A DNA stretch of 21,769 nt, from contig DIQC01000080.1 of the NCBI GenBank assembly GCA_002426495.1, forward strand, positions 973-22,741, given 5' to 3'. The notes below the pieces were generated by a model that was not told the DNA's origin, did no database searches, and worked only from the letters and a program-made list of their open reading frames with translations. The translations under genes and the position numbers were made by a program. This stretch comes from Thermacetogenium sp. UBA5472 (lineage in GTDB: Bacteria; Bacillota; DSM-12270; Thermacetogeniales; Thermacetogeniaceae). Below, in pieces: positions 20,615 through 21,769 of the stretch; the stretch's first letter is position 1, and each line of letters begins with the position of its first letter.

Positions 20615-21625
20615 TTAGACGAAGTAATCGACCTTCGCCAGGGGAAGATGTTTGGCAATCTCTTCCCGAAAAAAGACTTCCACATCTGCCTTCCTCTCTT
20701 TAGGATAAAGATACTTTCCATACCCGAATTGTCCCCATTTAAAGGTTCTTTGTTCTTCCTCTAGAGGGAGTTTTGTTTCTGGAAAAAGATCGAGGATCAC
20801 TTTTTTCGCTCTAGCGGTGAAACGGTGTGTGATCAATTCGAATGTAAGGTCAGGGTTCTCGGCCAAAGGCTGTAGTTTCTCCAAAAGAGCTGTGTATTCC
20901 TTTTTCCAATCACCTTCCGCAAAGATGGGAGCGATCATCAAGCCCAATGGATACCCAGCGGCAGAAACCTTTTCAGCTGCGGAAAGGCGTGCATCCAGGC
21001 GTGGAGTTGCTCTCTCATATTCTGCGATTACCTGAGGCGTGTTGATGGAAAAACGGAAGCGTGTCTTCCCCCGGTGTTCCAATCCCAGCAGGGAGTCAAC
21101 ATCTGTAAACTTGGTAACAAAGCGAAATCGGGCATGTCGCTGGCCGGCAAAAAAGATGATTGTACTGGCCAATGCACCTGAGTAGGACTCTACTGAAAGG
21201 GGGTCCGCGGTAGCAGCCCCTTCAAAAATGGTGGTTTCAGGCAGGCGTTCATTGATATACTTCTGGGCCATCTCCAATATCTCTTCCTGGTTGACATAAA
21301 TTCTGACATAAGGGTTGCGTCCCATGTTGGTGTGCAGATAGCAGTACTCGCAAGAACCGGGGCATCCGGTTGCTAGTGGCAGCTGGTAGTGTGCTGAGGG
21401 CTTGCAGGTAGCGAAGTTTTTGCTCTTTCTCACCCCCACCACAAGTGTACGCTTGGAGTGGAAAAATTTATCACGCCGGGTTCTGCCGGGGATTCCGGTG
21501 ACACGGTTGTGTGATGTGGTGAATCCCAATTCGATACCCTGCTCTTGGAAGTAGCTGTATAATTCCTCCCCCAGGGAATAGGAAAGCGCCCTTTTCTCAA
21601 AAAATACCCTTTCCGGCTGGAACAC
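20615..21625 (-). CDS. splB: Spore photoproduct lyase-like radical SAM protein
   Basis: Spore photoproduct lyase is a radical SAM enzyme that reverses the thymine dimer formed in spore DNA under ultraviolet light. This 336-aa protein is close to the family in length and sequence: CPGSCEYCYL gives the cluster Cys 88, 92 and 95 in the SPL spacing CxxxCxxC, then NPYVRIYVNQEEIL, RFRFVTKF, GKTRFRFSIN, GYPLGLMIAPI and FELITHRFTARAKKVI. The position matching the Bacillus hydrogen-donor Cys 141 (50 residues after the first cluster Cys) is Ala 138, within FEGAATAD. The GTG start has AAGGGGTGAT upstream. It may therefore be a family member with changed activity. It is convergent with the ykuK-like gene. 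Confidence 0.88.
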   Translation of the reverse strand: MFQPERVFFEKRALSYSLGEELYSYFQEQGIELGFTTSHNRVTGIPGRTRRDKFFHSKRTLVVGVRKSKNFATCKPSAHYQLPLATGCPGSCEYCYLHTNMGRNPYVRIYVNQEEILEMAQKYINERLPETTIFEGAATADPLSVESYSGALASTIIFFAGQRHARFRFVTKFTDVDSLLGLEHRGKTRFRFSINTPQVIAEYERATPRLDARLSAAEKVSAAGYPLGLMIAPIFAEGDWKKEYTALLEKLQPLAENPDLTFELITHRFTARAKKVILDLFPETKLPLEEEQRTFKWGQFGYGKYLYPKERKADVEVFFREEIAKHLPLAKVDYFV

Positions 21626-21632
21626 AGGTTTA

Positions 21633-21767
21633 TCACCCCTTTTGATAGTAGTATACCCCGCTTCTCCAGCTATAAAAGAGCAGTGCTGCTCTCAAATTAT
21701 TCCTTACGGTACCGGCTCCATAGATACCAAGCCGACGCAGTGCGATGAAACGATATCCTTCTCCTGC
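21633..21767 (-). CDS. Possible C-terminal fragment of a minus-strand gene (uncertain)
   Basis: One minus-strand frame is open from the window edge to TGA 21633-21635, reading about 44 residues such as GYRFIALRRLGIYGAG and LRAALLFYSW. It would end directly before the splB ribosome-binding site. Against it, the hairpin terminator at 21674-21692 lies inside the frame. Two other frames stop within the terminator-proximal 70 bases, so the true frame is unclear. No family is recognised. Confidence 0.2.
   Translation of the reverse strand, partial: AGEGYRFIALRRLGIYGAGTVRNNLRAALLFYSWRSGVYYYQKG
21649..21655 (-). promoter_or_regulatory. Possible sigma-G-like -10 box of splB
   Basis: On the minus strand TATACTA (21649-21655) is one base from the sigma-G -10 CATACTA. 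A TTATA (21671-21675) upstream could be the -35, but the spacing of 15 is short. Sigma-G control would suit a forespore DNA-repair gene, as in Bacillus. Confidence 0.3.
21674..21692 (-). terminator. Short hairpin terminator upstream of splB
   Basis: AGAGCA (21687-21692 read on the minus strand) pairs with TGCTCT (21677-21682) over a GCAC loop, followed by TTTTAT. It would end a minus-strand gene located beyond the right edge of the window. Confidence 0.5.
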
Positions 21768-21769
21768 AG

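Noticed and set aside
1..21769. CRISPR array, insertion sequence, prophage, toxin-antitoxin or defence genes
   Set aside because: No regularly spaced repeats, transposase motifs, phage genes or recognisable defence domains were seen in any credible frame.

Overview
The window looks like chromosome of an anaerobic, endospore-forming Firmicute, probably a Clostridia or Peptococcaceae-type lineage. The signs are the Bacillus/Clostridium gene order around dnaX-recR-tmk-metG-ksgA, the sporulation genes (bofA, gin, a yabE-like 3D protein, a spore photoproduct lyase-like gene, a clostridial-type abrB) and a four-subunit 2-oxoacid:ferredoxin oxidoreductase. I cannot name the species from sequence alone.

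Layout, left to right. Positions 1-404 hold the 3' end of a tRNA-Ser, a complete tRNA-Arg(UCG) and the long Bacillus-type SRP RNA. Positions 458-3239 carry the replication and repair genes dnaX, ybaB and recR, followed by yaaL and bofA. At 3909-7506 a good sigma-A promoter leads a metabolic block: a MinD/CbiA-type P-loop ATPase and korA-korB-korC-korD. Positions 7603-8314 hold a possible tiny ORF, a small zinc-finger protein and the anti-sigma-G factor Gin, closed by a terminator. Then come yaaO (PLP amino-acid decarboxylase family), tmk, holB, ricT (yaaT) and rsmI on the plus strand. abrB faces them on the minus strand with its own strong promoter and terminator. metG, tatD, yabE, ksgA and a ykuK-like gene follow on the plus strand; splB is on the minus strand at the right end.

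Most genes are housekeeping: clamp loader (DnaX, delta prime), recombination (RecR), dTMP synthesis, tRNA charging, two 16S rRNA methyltransferases and RNA-processing/biofilm regulation (RicT). The Kor proteins would couple 2-oxoacid oxidation to ferredoxin reduction. The gene for RNase M5 (rnmV), which in Bacillus lies between yabE and ksgA, is absent; a 509-bp stretch with strong hairpins occupies that place.

The points most worth a second look are these. The SplB homologue has Ala where the catalytic hydrogen-donor Cys is expected. Palindromic REP-like elements begin exactly at the TGA stop codons of korD and metG, with a degenerate relative at the tatD stop. Two Gin-like zinc-finger genes lie in tandem. 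Short upstream ORFs abut or overlap the starts of the ATPase gene and metG. The 3' end of rsmI has a decayed duplicate. I found no CRISPR array, complete insertion sequence, prophage or evident defence system.
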